Assembly: GCA_036898135.1 (NCBI GenBank)
Contig: CM072525.1
Coordinates: forward strand, 18,241,349-18,305,348
Origin: Oncomelania hupensis
Taxonomy: Eukaryota; Mollusca; Gastropoda; Littorinimorpha; Pomatiopsidae
Direction of reading: 5' to 3'
Length of the DNA stretch: 64,000 nucleotides
Position 1 is the stretch's first letter; every line of letters begins with the position of its first letter. A program made the position numbers and the translations under genes. This document shows, one piece after another, positions 46,201-57,171 of this stretch. The notes under the pieces are model-generated. The model worked only from the letters and a program-made list of their open reading frames with translations, searched no databases and had not been told where the DNA came from.

Positions 46201-49200
46201 CAGAACTTTATTTATTTGTGATTACCCAGAACTTTGACCTTGTCGATAAAACATCCCAAAATAAAACAGCGTGGCTATAACATTGGGGTTTGTAAACGGC
46301 AAGATTCTGGACATTGGTACATGTGCAAACATCTAAAGTTTTAGCTGAGACTGTTTGCTCAGTGGGTCTGCATATATTCAAAAAGATATTTGCTAAACGA
46401 GGCTTCATAGATCCAAAATAATATTTGTGTTCAGTGAGCATACATAAATAAATCCTGTAAGGTATTTTCAATGGGCCCAATGACATATAGTTCAGTGGGT
46501 CTGTCCTGTGTCTTTTACAGCACCCTGAGCCAGAGGACCGAGTGCCATTGTATGAAGACTTGCAGGGTTTCTGGGACATGATCAAGATACAAGTGGACAA
46601 CGTGGATGACCATTTCGCTGAGATCCACCACATGAGTCAGAACGGCTGGAAGGAGATTCCCAGGCTTGTGGTCAGTACCTAGATCTAAGACCTTTGGAAT
46701 TGATGAATGAATTACTATGGGCGGTCCTGATTTGGCTCGGAAGAGTCCGCTGGACCTAAAGCAACAATAAATCAATCAATCAATTACTATGGGGAGTATG
46801 GTGTTACGATTGATAAGGCCCAAAAAGCCCGGTCGCAATACCTGTTTGTTTGTCCTTTTCATTGATCATAAATTGTTCATGTGTACATAGTAGTGATATT
46901 GGACATGTTGGACATTTTATAACGAACGATAAACTAGCAGTACAGTAATTATATCCATGGGTGTAGCTGTAAAAAAATTAGCTGTTTGCTGTGCTTAGCA
47001 GAGTAAAGTGTGTTGTATGTGTGTTGTCCAGCATGTTACAACTGTGAGTGGATCACGTAGGCTGTGACACAGACTGTTTTGGTTGCAAAGTTATGAGTGT
47101 GTTTGCTGTCTTGAAATAGACCCACATTGAGCCTGCATATTTGCAAGACGTGTTTGTATGGGTTAGTCTGCGTACAAGTTTGGACATTTGTATACGCTGT
47201 AAAAAGTGTTGCCGTTGATGTTAGTGTGTGCACTGTGCGTTTTATGCTGATTTTACAAGCTGTCAGTGTGCCCATACTTTTTGTGCATTGGATGTGTTGA
47301 CCTTGACTTTGCGCTGACCTTGCGTTTGCAGCCGTCATCACGGCGTAGTTCCGCTAGCTCCAGCCCCAAGTCTGGCAGTATGTCTCAGACCAGCACTCCA
47401 TCCGTCACCCCTGGCCACACGCCTGGTATGTAGTGGAGGCTTAGTAGGTTGTGTGTCTCTTTATTGCTTTTTTTTGCTTCAATAGTGCTGATAGTGTGTG
47501 AGTTTTTTTGTTTTCCTTCAGTGGGTGTTATTATGTCTGTTCGGTTTTTTTATTCACAGAGGCACATGTGATTTATGTTAACCAGTGCGTGTGTGTTATT
47601 GTTGTGTGTTTCTTAATTGAAAATATTAATTTCCATATACATGTTCATAAAAAAGAAAAAAAATGTTGTACCAACCGCAACTTTAAAATTATGAGTGTAT
47701 ATTATGTAATGAAAAATAATGTATTCATGCAAATTATTACTCGCTTAGATTTGCATCCCATTTTAAGGGTTATAAATTATTTTTTTTTTTTTACAAGGGT
47801 TCCGTTTGGGTGCCTTACTTGAAACTTTTGGGTGCCCCAAAAAATTTGTGAGTGCCCAAAGACAAATAACTTGAAACACATGAGTGACCTATGAGATTCC
47901 AGTTAAAGCTAACCAAACAATGACAACAAAAAACAAACCAATAATGTGTTTTTGGTTTTACTCAGAAAAAAATATTATTTTTGACACTTGAAACAGAAAA
48001 ATAGTTTTTAAAAATATCAGAGTAACAATACAAATAATAAGAGAGGCTCATGCAATATCTGAGGAGAACTCACATTTTTGGTTGAAAGAACGTTTTTTTG
48101 AAGATGTAAAACACTTTACTCGACATGCTTGTCTCAGAGTAACTTCATGTTTTGTTTTGCACGCTTGAGATAGCAATTGATTCTCTGATTGGTCATTGAA
48201 TAAATTACTGGCCAATCAGAAAGCTCGTCTTTCATGCGTAAAGGGAGACTATTCCCTACCCATCGCAACCAAAAGCGAATGGAGAAAATAAGAATGCGAT
48301 ATGCAACGGAATATTTCTGTTGCTGTCGCTGTGAAGTTTTCCTCTGATCTTTAATTATGATGTTGACTATTCGAAGAGAGCTTCAATGAGTTATCTTTCT
48401 TTTAGCGTGCCCATTGGGCACACTGTCAACTATAAACTGGGTGCCCAAACAGGAATTCAGACTCCCCGGGCACTCAGAGGCATGCCAAATTCTAATGCTG
48501 CCTTTTGCTGCCATCTTGAAATGTTGTGACCATCTAAAGCCATAAATGCATTATCCCCTTAAAATACACCAGGAAGGACTTATCGTTACATACATTTTCT
48601 AAATGAGTGTCACCCACCAAAATCAAGATTAGTCCAGGACGCGGAAAGGAAGCAGTATAGGAATGGCACTACTATGGTCACAAGATTGACACAAGGAGGG
48701 AGGAGGGGGGGTATTCCGGGAGGGGAGGGGGGGGGCATTAGAAGAAGTCAGAGCTATTCCAATACCTCATGCTGCAGGCAACCCTTGGGGTCATGAGCAA
48801 TCTTGCCACTGTAGATTGTTCAAACCTATAAAGGCAGACATGAGATTCTTCCGACTTTTGGCGGAAATCCGATTTTTCAGAGGTCGCCAGGGTCATTTTT
48901 AAGATCGATCCAAATCCGGTGAGAAAATTTGGGGGGGGGGGGGGGGGGGTAAGAGTTAAAAGATTTAGGGCTGACATCGCTGAGTCTCAAACTCAAAGGA
49001 AGACAAAACCATTAACACAAGCGGGCAGTCACTCCACTGAATCACGGCGTCAACGATGACAAAACTGCATGAAAGTGATTACTGAGACGGGCATAGTTTT
49101 AGTTTGAATGTAACCCTGACCGGGAAAGAGAAAACTTTTGTGAGGCCCTATAAGGGTCGATTGAGAAAGATGCTTCAAAGCTTCAAACGATGATTATAAT

Positions 49201-52200
49201 TGTATCCCTTACAGTGCCTCACTAATATGGAAAATTCCACTGTTTGTCGCGTCGAAGATTGCCGATAGTTTCCGAGACTCGCCGATCGACGCCATTTTGA
49301 TCAGTGGCAAAGCACATGTCAAAATGATCAGAAAGTTGAAAAAAGAAGAATTTGCCCTTGCGGTGGAGATTGATAAAGGACTGAAAAACAAGTGGAGTCC
49401 TTTGTGGCTTGAAACTACAGTTAAAACAACGTTGGTGCTGCTTAAGGGGAAAAAGGAAGTGGAGTTGCGAGTTGGCGACTCAATTTCGAAAGTGAACGTT
49501 GCCGGAAAAGCGATTCACACGAAAGGCGAATGCTTCATTAGCTGTGCAGAATATCTTCAGCACAAACTGCCCCTCAACAACGTTGTTCTCAAGTCAATGG
49601 CTGTTCTGGACCCAGAGGGCGAGCACAGTCACAGCTCAGTGCAAAAGTGCTTGAAAGCACTACCAAGCATTGTCAGCAACATCTTAACGTTGTCGCCGCA
49701 AGATGAACAAGAGTGCGCCAATGCTGATGAGGTAGAAGATAAAAAGATGAAGAAGAAGGACCTCTACAACCACCAAGTTGATCTGTTCTGTTCATCACAC
49801 ACTCTGCCACCCGGGAAAATAAAAGACAAACCTGTTGAAGTGGACCAGTGGTGGGCTGCAGTCAACGAAGCAAAAAAGTACCAGCTCCTGTACGACATGG
49901 CATCTGCAATGTTGACATGTTTCCATGGCCCTAAAGTGGAGTCTTCTTTCAACCTGATGGGGGACATAATGGATAAGAAGTCATCAAGGCTTAATGTTGA
50001 CAGATTAGCCTCCATACAAACTGTAAAATATGCCATCACAGCCACCAAAAAGTCAGCTGTCCAGTCTTTCTCCGGGGCTAGTAAGTTGCACACACCTGTC
50101 AACACCAACTTGTGCAGGCTGCTTAGAGGATCACATGACAAACATATGCAGAAGCAGCAGGAAGAAAAATAGGCCAAGCGAGTGGCACTTTCCAAAAAGA
50201 AGAAAGACATCATCAGTAAACAAAAAGCGAAACAAAAGCAGGCAGAAGCAGAAAAGTTAGCCCGTCAGGCCCACAGACGACTAATGAATGAGCGGTTAAT
50301 GGAACTGGCCATAAAGAGGAAAGCTGATAAGCAAGAAGGGAGTGCCAGCTCCAAAAGACTAAGACTCTCATAAATTATCCCCATATCCGTGGAATGTGGG
50401 TGGGTTTTAACAACAGTCAACTGATAAAAGGTAAACAAAAATGTCCCCTTTAGTTTCTATGTCAAAAGCTCAATAGAAGTTGTGTTTTAAGCCAACTATG
50501 ATCGACACATAATTGAAAAACCTTCAGCTCGAGGGGGCTTCGACCCCTCACCTCCACCAAGGGCGTTGCCCCTGGACCCCACTGGGGGCCTACGGCGGCC
50601 CCCAGACCCCTGCCAACATTTCAGACTTTTTCAACTTTTCGGAATCTCATGTCTTAAGGGAAAAGTGAAAGCCACAGTTGAAAACCTGTCTTTCCTTTGT
50701 AGGCAAGACAGATTCACTGCGGCAACAGTACCCCCGTTGGAGTGCCGGGGGTTTTCAGTATAAATAGTATCCCCACTTTATGGAAATTTAGTGCTTTAAA
50801 TTCCCACTGTCGCTGTCTTCCTCATTTACTCTTTCCCATTCCTGCTCTGTCCTTCACTCTGCTATACTATCTTCTTCTTCGCTAGATCAATGACCTACCT
50901 TTTTTCTTGAAAACTCTTCCTGGACAAGACTCCTTGTTTGTGTATGAGGTCTGTTGGATCAGCTTGGGAGTGTTGGACGCTTTCTGCCGGGTGGTCACTA
51001 GGGCTTCCTATGATTGTATTAGTTAGCACTATAGGCATTTTATATGTATGTGTTTTGTTGATGATTTATAATGATGTTTGTATTCTATTTTGTTTTTGTA
51101 ACCGGGGGTTCGCGTAGTTGAGGTAAACCCTCAGCCGTTTCCCGCGTGGGATGTCTTTATTGTAAAGTGACTGGCCGGTGGAGGGCATTCAATTTTCCCA
51201 CTGGGGTTGTTTCAGCAGATCTTTAATGCGGATCGGGGGTTGTCCGGTCCTGATTTGGCTTGGAAGAGTCCGCTGGACCTAAAGCAACAGTAAATCAATC
51301 AATCAATCATGCTGCAGGCCTATCCTGGTTTAGCTATCGCGAGTTTACCGGTGTCACTTTGGTGGGATGCACAGGTGGAGAGGTTAGGCGTGAAATAGCT
51401 AACTCTACGATCTATTTTAAACTTGGGGAAACTCCCTCCACTGCGCATGCCTAATCTACAGTGTAGGTGGTTCCACATGCGGAGGAGGTGAGGGTAGGTG
51501 GCCTTTAATGAATGAACATAATTGTTTTTACATAGCGCTTTAACAGCTCAAGAGGTGCTCAAGGCACTGGCCCATGCAGGATCTAACTCCAGCAGCAAGG
51601 TGAAAGTAACTGTAATACATATTTAAAAAAAAAAGAAAAGGTAAAGGTAGTCCCATAGCCTTGTGGCCGTAGGAGAGCGTGATGTTGGAGATCACACTTA
51701 TCTTGGGCCAGCATAATAAGGGTGATGCCCATCTCTCTCCCTCGGTGCTTTACCTTCCCCACCCTTAAGAGAGTAGGTACTCAGTCACAGTTGAGTCAAC
51801 TGGGGGCGTTGTTATTTGTCGCTTCACGTTTTGCGGTCACCCATCCAAGTGCTAACCGCACTGGATGGTGCTTAACTTGCAACACAGTAGTGAGTGCTCT
51901 AACCACTGCGCTATCCGACACCCCTGTACTACATAACTAAGCTTAAATATATTATTACTAAAATGAAACAAAAGTATAAATCGTCTGTAATTTCTTACAT
52001 TTTGCTCAATGGCACTTAGTGGTAGCAGAGAGTTCAGTTATTAATTTCATAGTCGTTGGACAGGTATCAACACACGATCCCTCCCATCAAATGTTACAAT
52101 TGTTTTTAACACCACTCCTACTAACATCCATGACTGTAGTTAAACCTTTCCTATTCTTTCCACACCTGCAAAAGTGGGGTGAGCGATCCTTGTTGATTCA

Positions 52201-54885
52201 ACAACTCAGGGTCATCTGCTACAGTGTCCGTTATAGTTAGGATCTATCTTTGTGAAATCTAAACTTATAAACATTTCTCCCTCTTAAAAAAGGTCAAATG
52301 GGTTCTTCCTGTTCCGAAAAATTGTATTCTCAATAATCTGCCCAGGCGATTGTTAAAGATCACAATTGCCATTTGTTTCTCTCTCTAACCTATGCTAAGC
52401 GAGTTAGCCTTGTGAAAACGGCGGGATAGTTTAGCACTTGAGGATAGGCCTCACTTGGACCCAGGCATACAAAATATTTAGCCTAGAGCTAAATTAGATT
52501 GGGGTTAGAGCTAGATTGGGGTTAAACTCGATAACTCGAACTTCTGCATATGCCCGTGTAAGAAGAATTACTCCTCTATTTAGTTAGACAGAGATGACTA
52601 CAACCCTTCAACCCTTAATTTTAAATCGACAGTAGATCATTCCCTCCTGCATGCACTGAAATGACCAGCAGACTGAGATGGCAAGTGCCCAAAGGCAGTT
52701 ATAATATAACCTGCTGTTAATGATTTGTTGATGGGTTAATGTAACTCTGTAACTGTCCTATCAGATCAAACTTACTGTGGCTATTATGAAGGGAACATGC
52801 TGACCAGTTTGGTTTGTAAGTGACAAGTTTGGCTAATTTGTCTTTATTGACAGAATTTGAGCACTCTGAGGCTTTTGATTCAACGTTTTTGTTTATTGAC
52901 TGGCATGCATGGCAATGTGAGTCTATGTATTCACACACACACAAACACACACAACCGTGTAGAAACGCCGTGTGATTACTTTCATGAAACTCTACATGCG
53001 TTACTTTGACATTTTTACAAATTTGTCCATTTTTTTTTAAAGCTAACCCAAACCCTAACCCTTAACCTAACACTAAGCCTAACACAGCCCTAACCCTAAC
53101 GAAACACTGTTATGACGTCAAAATAACGAATAAAGGTGTTTCTACCTAGCCACACACACACCCTTCTCTCCCAAATAACATTTCCAATTTTTTTTAAATC
53201 TGTGTGAGATATGTCCTAAATAGTCCAAAAATTACATTTAAAACTTTGGGGGGGGAGGGGGGTGGGAAGGGGGAGTGGGGTATCCTTCCATCCGACTGTC
53301 TGTCCGCCATCCGCTGTCTGCTGTGTGGACGTGCAAAACTTGCAAGTGGATTAATATTACAGAACCCATTTCAGCTATCACAACCAAATTTGGTAAGATG
53401 GTGTATATCCACGAGACCTCATAAATGATCAGTTAATGACTTTTATTTCAAGATCAAGGTCACAGGATAAAACAAAAGTTATTAATATTAAACATAATTC
53501 TTTGATGCATGATAGATATCAATAAGACACACATCCTATGCACGCACATTTGGTCAACCTCCAAGGTCAAGGTCACTGCAGCTGTCCAAAGCCAGTATGG
53601 GTACTTTGAAGTGATCTTGATCTTAAACTATGAGAGATATAAAGTTCAAACTTGTTGTATTTAGAGAAGATAGATTGATCTTTCATAGGTGTTCCGTATT
53701 TGTGTTGATCTTGAATGTCAAGATCATTTTAGGCCTTGCAAAAACAGGTACAGTGGAATGGCTCTATTTTTTTATAGTGTGCAATGACATTGGGTTATTT
53801 GATCATACATGAGCATGAGAGGTCACATGAAGGTCAAGGTCACCCCAAGGTAAAGGTCATTGAAGGTCAAGGTCATCCCAAGGCCACTGTACAACTTTCG
53901 CTATAGTTTATTTAATATCCCACGGTTGTATTTAGAGCCAGAGATTAAGGTCATCTCAAGGTCAAGAGCATAGAAAGATCAAAGTCTGTATTAATTTACA
54001 TTTTAATGCCACTGTTACCTTTTTTCCCTGGGCAGTCTTTTTCATGTTAAATATTGCAAGTTCCACAAGGAGTATGTGAGTCATATGGGCCCTTGTCTAT
54101 TTATTTGTTTTGTTTATTTATTTATAATTTTCCTCTCGTTTACCTTGGAACATAATTTATTGTGAACAAATCTGATATCTGTTTACATTTTTGAGAATGT
54201 TCATTTTGAATAACTTTGCATTTATTATATTTTATTATTATTATTATAATTATTTTCCTTTCTTGCTTTTCGTTTTGTTGTTGCTGCTGTGTTTTGTGTT
54301 TGACAAATTTCCATCTTTATAGTTTGTGGACACATTATTTCCTTCTTTGAGTGTGTTTGTGGAAGCGGAGGATGCCTACGTTGTTTGTCAACCTCATAGT
54401 GCATTGTGATTTTGCATCATCATCGTCATATTCAACATTAAACATCCATCATCATCATCATCATCATCATAATCATCACCATCATCATCATCATCATCAT
54501 CAAGAACTGCTGTGTCGTTATCATCATCATTGTTAATAGTTATTACGGCTGTCTTGCCTGATTGGTTGGTTTGTTGATATTTTAATTTTATTGACTGAAA
54601 TGTTGTTTGTTATGATTAGCCGACTGATTGATTGGATTGGGCTGTTCACATTGTGTGTCAGGTTCACGACGCAGAGGATTAAAAACAGGCACCAAGGACA
54701 CGCCGGACTCATCGCCGGAGCACACCCAGAAGATTCGCTCAGCCACCAAGGCTAGAGACGAGGCCAGGAAGAAGATGTTGGCTGAAAAACGAGCGGCCAT
54801 GAAGCAGCAGCAGCAGCAGCAACCAGAACAAGAGGTAACACCGGAAGTGGAAATCTTCCTCACAGACACCACCAAGCAAGAATAA
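42630..54885 (+). CDS. DLGAP: DLGAP/GKAP family scaffold protein, 3' part of gene (6 exons)
   Basis: Exons: 42630-43231, 43529-43634, 45718-45809, 46521-46670, 47332-47425 and 54662-54885 (TAA). Phases agree at every junction, giving about 421 residues after a split first codon. The GKAP homology region spans exons 2-6: DGDYFLGIMSSEEERL, NGRIRAAIGKSNLLIGQKFQ, LYEDLQGFWDMIKIQVDN, FAEIHHMSQNGWKEI, and the basic helix ARDEARKKMLAEKRAAMK. Family members are postsynaptic scaffolds that link DLG/PSD-95-type MAGUKs to Shank. The vertebrate proteins end in a PDZ ligand (TRL). Here the end is DTTKQE, which lacks it. 5' exons are outside the window or unrecognised. Confidence 0.85.
43529..43634 (+). 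CDS. DLGAP: DLGAP exon, start of GKAP region
   Basis: The acceptor is TGCCTTTCAG and the donor GTAGGC. It runs from phase 0 to phase 1. It encodes DGDYFLGIMSSEEERLSQQA and onward to QDLPEE, matching the acidic start of the GKAP domain. Confidence 0.85.
44245..45675 (+). repeat. 62-bp dimeric satellite in a DLGAP intron
   Basis: About 22 copies of two related 31-bp halves: ATTGTAGTTAAACTGTACAT followed by TCATCACTGTC, then ATTGTAGCAAAACTGTACCT followed by TTCCTACTGCC. Some units carry an extra TACATG. Each unit contains an acceptor-like CCTTTCCTACTGCCATTGTAG-type string. The array ends 43 bp before the true acceptor at 45717. Confidence 0.95.
45718..45809 (+). CDS. DLGAP: DLGAP exon, GKAP region
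   Basis: The acceptor is GTGGGATTTCAG and the donor GTACAC. It encodes NGRIRAAIGKSNLLIGQKFQ then QFRELCTQHM, the most conserved helix of the family. It ends in phase 0. Confidence 0.9.
46521..46670 (+). CDS. DLGAP: DLGAP exon, GKAP region
   Basis: The acceptor is TGTCTTTTACAG and the donor GTCAGT. Exactly 50 codons encode HPEPEDRVPLYEDLQGFWDM, then IKIQVDNVDDHFAEIHHM and GWKEIPRLV. This aligns with the DLAGFWD...KFDELYHLK...W block of vertebrate members. Confidence 0.9.
46722..46781 (+). mobile_element. Minimal CR1-like 3' end insertion
   Basis: About 60 bp comprises GGTCCTGATTTGGCTCGGAA through CTGGACCTAAAGCAACAAT and an (AATC)n tail. It is flanked by AATTACTATGGG at 46710-46721 and 46782-46793. 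It is the extreme 3' end of the same family as 2843-5485. Confidence 0.8.
47332..47425 (+). CDS. DLGAP: DLGAP exon, Ser-rich linker
   Basis: The acceptor is GCGTTTGCAG and the donor GTATGT. It runs from phase 0 to phase 1. It encodes SSRRSSASSSPKSGSMSQTS and then TPSVTPGHTP, a phosphorylation-prone linker. Confidence 0.75.
47780..48500. repeat. Unclassified element-like stretch with GGGTGCCC motifs
   Basis: Inverted GGGTGCC/GTGCCC motifs occur near both ends (47808-47860 and 48412-48475), including GTGCCCATTGGGCAC. The pattern suggests a degraded TIR element, but I cannot fix its ends. Confidence 0.35.
48837..50653 (+). mobile_element. hAT-like DNA transposon remnant
   Basis: Terminal inverted repeats GACATGAGATTC are exact at 48837-48848 and, complemented, at 50642-50653. 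The flanking 8-mers TAAAGGCA and TTAAGGGA match at six positions, compatible with an eroded hAT duplication. The element encloses a long damaged transposase-like frame. A GC-rich palindromic stretch (50530-50615) lies near the right end. Confidence 0.65.
49217..50373 (+). pseudogene. hAT-like transposase-related ORF with one internal stop
   Basis: The frame is open from about 49217. The first in-frame Met is at 49324. Codons run to TAG at 50170-50172, then continue in the same frame to TAA at 50373 (KKKDIISKQKAKQKQAEAEK, a Lys-rich coiled tail). The segment VDQWWAAVNEAKKYQLLYDM, then VESSFNLMGDIMDKKSSRLN resembles the C-terminal dimerisation region of hAT transposases. The usual N-terminal BED zinc finger and catalytic core are not evident. 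The 292-residue length is about half of a normal hAT protein. The gene is probably dead, or a domesticated or truncated derivative. Confidence 0.55.
50654..51310 (+). mobile_element. CR1-like non-LTR element, 3' end
   Basis: It starts with the RT C-terminus (KPQLKTC frame, about 50668), then a 3' UTR nearly matching 4870-5460, including TCAGTATAAATAGTATCC, TTCCCACTGTCGCTGTCTTC and TTGGACGCTTTCTGCC. It ends with CTGGACCTAAAGCAACAGTA and an (AATC)n tail. It is 5' truncated against the hAT-like remnant. Confidence 0.8.
51642..51925 (-). mobile_element. SINE with tRNA-like head and 5S rRNA-like block
   Basis: On the minus strand the head reads GGATAGCGCAGTGGTTAGAG (tRNA A-box type). It is followed at 51877-51833 by AGTTAAGCACC, then GGTTAGCACTTGGATGGGTG and ACCGC. 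The latter matches the internal control region of 5S rRNA (box A, intermediate element, box C). The body continues to GGGACTACCTTTACC and an A/T-rich tail (51617-51642). No tRNA B box is seen after the head. Confidence 0.65.
51926..52959. other. DLGAP intron, nothing recognised
   Basis: A short duplication of AGATTGGGGTTA (52497 and 52512) is the only structure seen. Confidence 0.5.
52960..53144. mobile_element. Small inverted-repeat element with CCCTAA core in a CA repeat
   Basis: TAGAAACGCC (52960) and the complement of TAGAAACACC (ending 53144) form the termini. The centre (53042-53100) carries degenerate CCCTAA repeats. Both flanks are CA microsatellite (52932-52951 and 53151-53160), so the element appears to have split one CA tract. 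No ORF. Confidence 0.5.
53220..54095. repeat. AGGTCA-rich dispersed repeat
   Basis: TCAAGGTCA and related hexamers recur at least ten times (about 53450-53970). The 3' portion (54044-54094) is shared with 15088-15138. Confidence 0.6.
54444..54502 (+). repeat. (CAT)n microsatellite
   Basis: Interrupted CAT triplets upstream of the DLGAP terminal exon. Confidence 0.85.
54662..54885 (+). CDS. DLGAP: DLGAP terminal exon
   Basis: The acceptor is TTGTGTGTCAG, phase 1. It encodes SRRRGLKTGTKDTPDSSPEH, the basic helix ATKARDEARKKMLAEKRAAM, six Gln (54805-54822), then EVEIFLTDTTKQE and TAA. The VEIFLTD part aligns with the SIEIYVPE part of vertebrate DLGAPs, but the terminal TRL is replaced. A potential internal donor (GAG|GTAACA, near 54833) could allow an alternative 3' end. 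Confidence 0.85.
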
Positions 54886-54910
54886 AAGCATCCACCTATT
54901 TGGAGTATCA

Positions 54911-55045
54911 TTTCCAACACTTGGGATACCAGTTTCCAACACTTGGGATACCAGTTTCCAGCACTTGGGTACCAGTTTCCAGCACTTGGGTACTAGTTTC
55001 CAGCACTTGGGTACTAGTTTCCAGCACTTGGGTACTAGTTTCCAG
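54911..55045 (+). repeat. 21/22-bp tandem repeat just after the DLGAP stop
   Basis: Six copies of TTTCCAGCACTTGGGTACTA plus G, the first two being 22 bp with AACACTTGGGATACC. It starts 26 bp after the TAA. Confidence 0.9.
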
Positions 55046-57171
55046 TTCCAACAAGACATCATTGAACAGACATTGGACGAAAACAAGGTCCGACTCGCCA
55101 AAGGGGAGTAACTTATTCGACAAACTTTGCAGCAGATAAAACACACAACAGATTCTGTTTACATACAAATGATAGTAAAGTGAGACCTTTGAACTGAATG
55201 TTTTTTTTTCTTTTTACTTTGGATGGCAGTCGGACCTTGATCCTTGGATATTCAAAGCTTAAAGTCATAACGGGACCCTGTGAGAACAACGCGATCCTCG
55301 GAGTTTTTGGTTGTCTGTGTGACCTGGAAATACATTGGTGAAAGTCTGGAATGGTTCATCCTGAAGTGCTGTGAATATTTCGTGGATGTGATGCGTGAAA
55401 TGTGTAAGCTTGTCTCCCTTGTTGAGCTGTTTTCAACAACAGACGCTAAAGTAGAAGTTGTGCAGTATTGTAAGTTTCTCACCCAAAGACATCACACAAA
55501 CTGGAATGGAGCTAGAGGATTATCCCGATGTTCTGACATTCAGTGTTGTTCTTCCGAAGACCTCGTTGATACCAAATCGCTTCATGAGCAATACTTGCTG
55601 CCCAAGCACTGCAATGTTTGTGAGACTCTGCTCCATGAGTGGTGTACTGGTTTACTGTCTCAACAAAATGGATAGTGAAATTAAAAATAGCACAAAACTC
55701 AATCGTGCAAGACTCCCGAACAAAACAAAACAATTTTAGAAACAAATTTGTTGAGTGATTTTTGTGTCAATGGAAAGTAAAATGTCTTCTCCGTCTTGGG
55801 CTTTGTCCTTTGATCGCTGTTTGTATTTAATTCTCAATAGAGAAAATCATATTTAGGAGCAGAATTGCAACCGCAGTTAGAATAACGTATTGCTGGCAGT
55901 ACTTTCATTGGTTTGTGCTCTTCGATTGGCATTTGTTACCGTCACAGAAAATAATGATTGTGACTATATATTATGACAGAGCTTTTTGATGATGAAAGAT
56001 CATCTTATGATTTTTGTGTCCGCATCAGGGTAGTATTTTGAGATCTCACTGCGTTTGGATACAAAAACTGAGGATTGTACACAATATTCAGTACCGGCTG
56101 ATACACTATATGCAGTACCAATCTGCGCTAGAATGCAAGATTGCATGTTGAAATACACAAATTAACTGTAACATTTCATTAGTTTAAAATCAGTAAACTT
56201 CTGTGTGTGTGTGTGTTAGCTATGTAGAATGATGAAATGAGTTTTATTGTGTGACCATGAGCGATAAACAAAAAGCGTTGTGTTCATAACATATGCAATG
56301 CTAACTATTTTAATTTGAGCGTTAGAATCTAAAATGGAAATAGATATTATTAATATTGTGCGACATGAAGGATTTCTTTTTAAACTTCTGGATAAAGATG
56401 CATGTTCTGATTATACGTTTGATTTCTTACTACAATGCAAAGCCTCAGTTTCTTGTATATTTAGTAGTAAACATTTTGGAGGAGAGAGCCATTGCATGGT
56501 CAAGAATATTGGACGATGAAAATACAGTATAGCCGTGAAAGAAGGGAGGTAATTCGTGACGTGCATGGTGGAACATGCCGTTGCTGCTAAGGGCGATGGA
56601 GATAATTACATTGATGTGCGGTTTTGGAGCACAAAAACTTTTCAGTGATGGAATAAATTGAAGCAAGATGATTTGTTGTTTTTTAGTTGCCAATAATATT
56701 ATGCCTACAAGTGTGTGAGTGCTACTCTAATCAAATTAAATTGTCGCTGAATTGCCTTTATTTTGATCTGCTGTCCATTTTGGCTTTGGCCTGCAGTGTG
56801 AAAGCGATGGTTATGGTACATGTATCCCTGTGGTTTGCAACATTTATTTAAGCAGAATTGGAAAGATAGTCTCAACAAAGTCTCAAAAGTTATTAGCCAT
56901 CTTTTGTACTAAAGTCTGTTGGACCTCTTTAGCCAAACAACTGTGTTCAGAAATATCTTCAGTAAGATCAGATTTTAACTTTTCTTGCACAAAATGTGAA
57001 TGAGTTTGCCACTGTGGAATGTTTTAGAAACCTAACGAGCCCTACTTTTTTGCCTGTGTGATCACTTCCCTAATGTTTCGGGACCAACTTGCCATTTTCG
57101 ACTGTTGAATAGTGGAAGTACCATTTTGTCAGGGAATAAAATGGGCAGGCTGAAAGATACCACATTAATCT

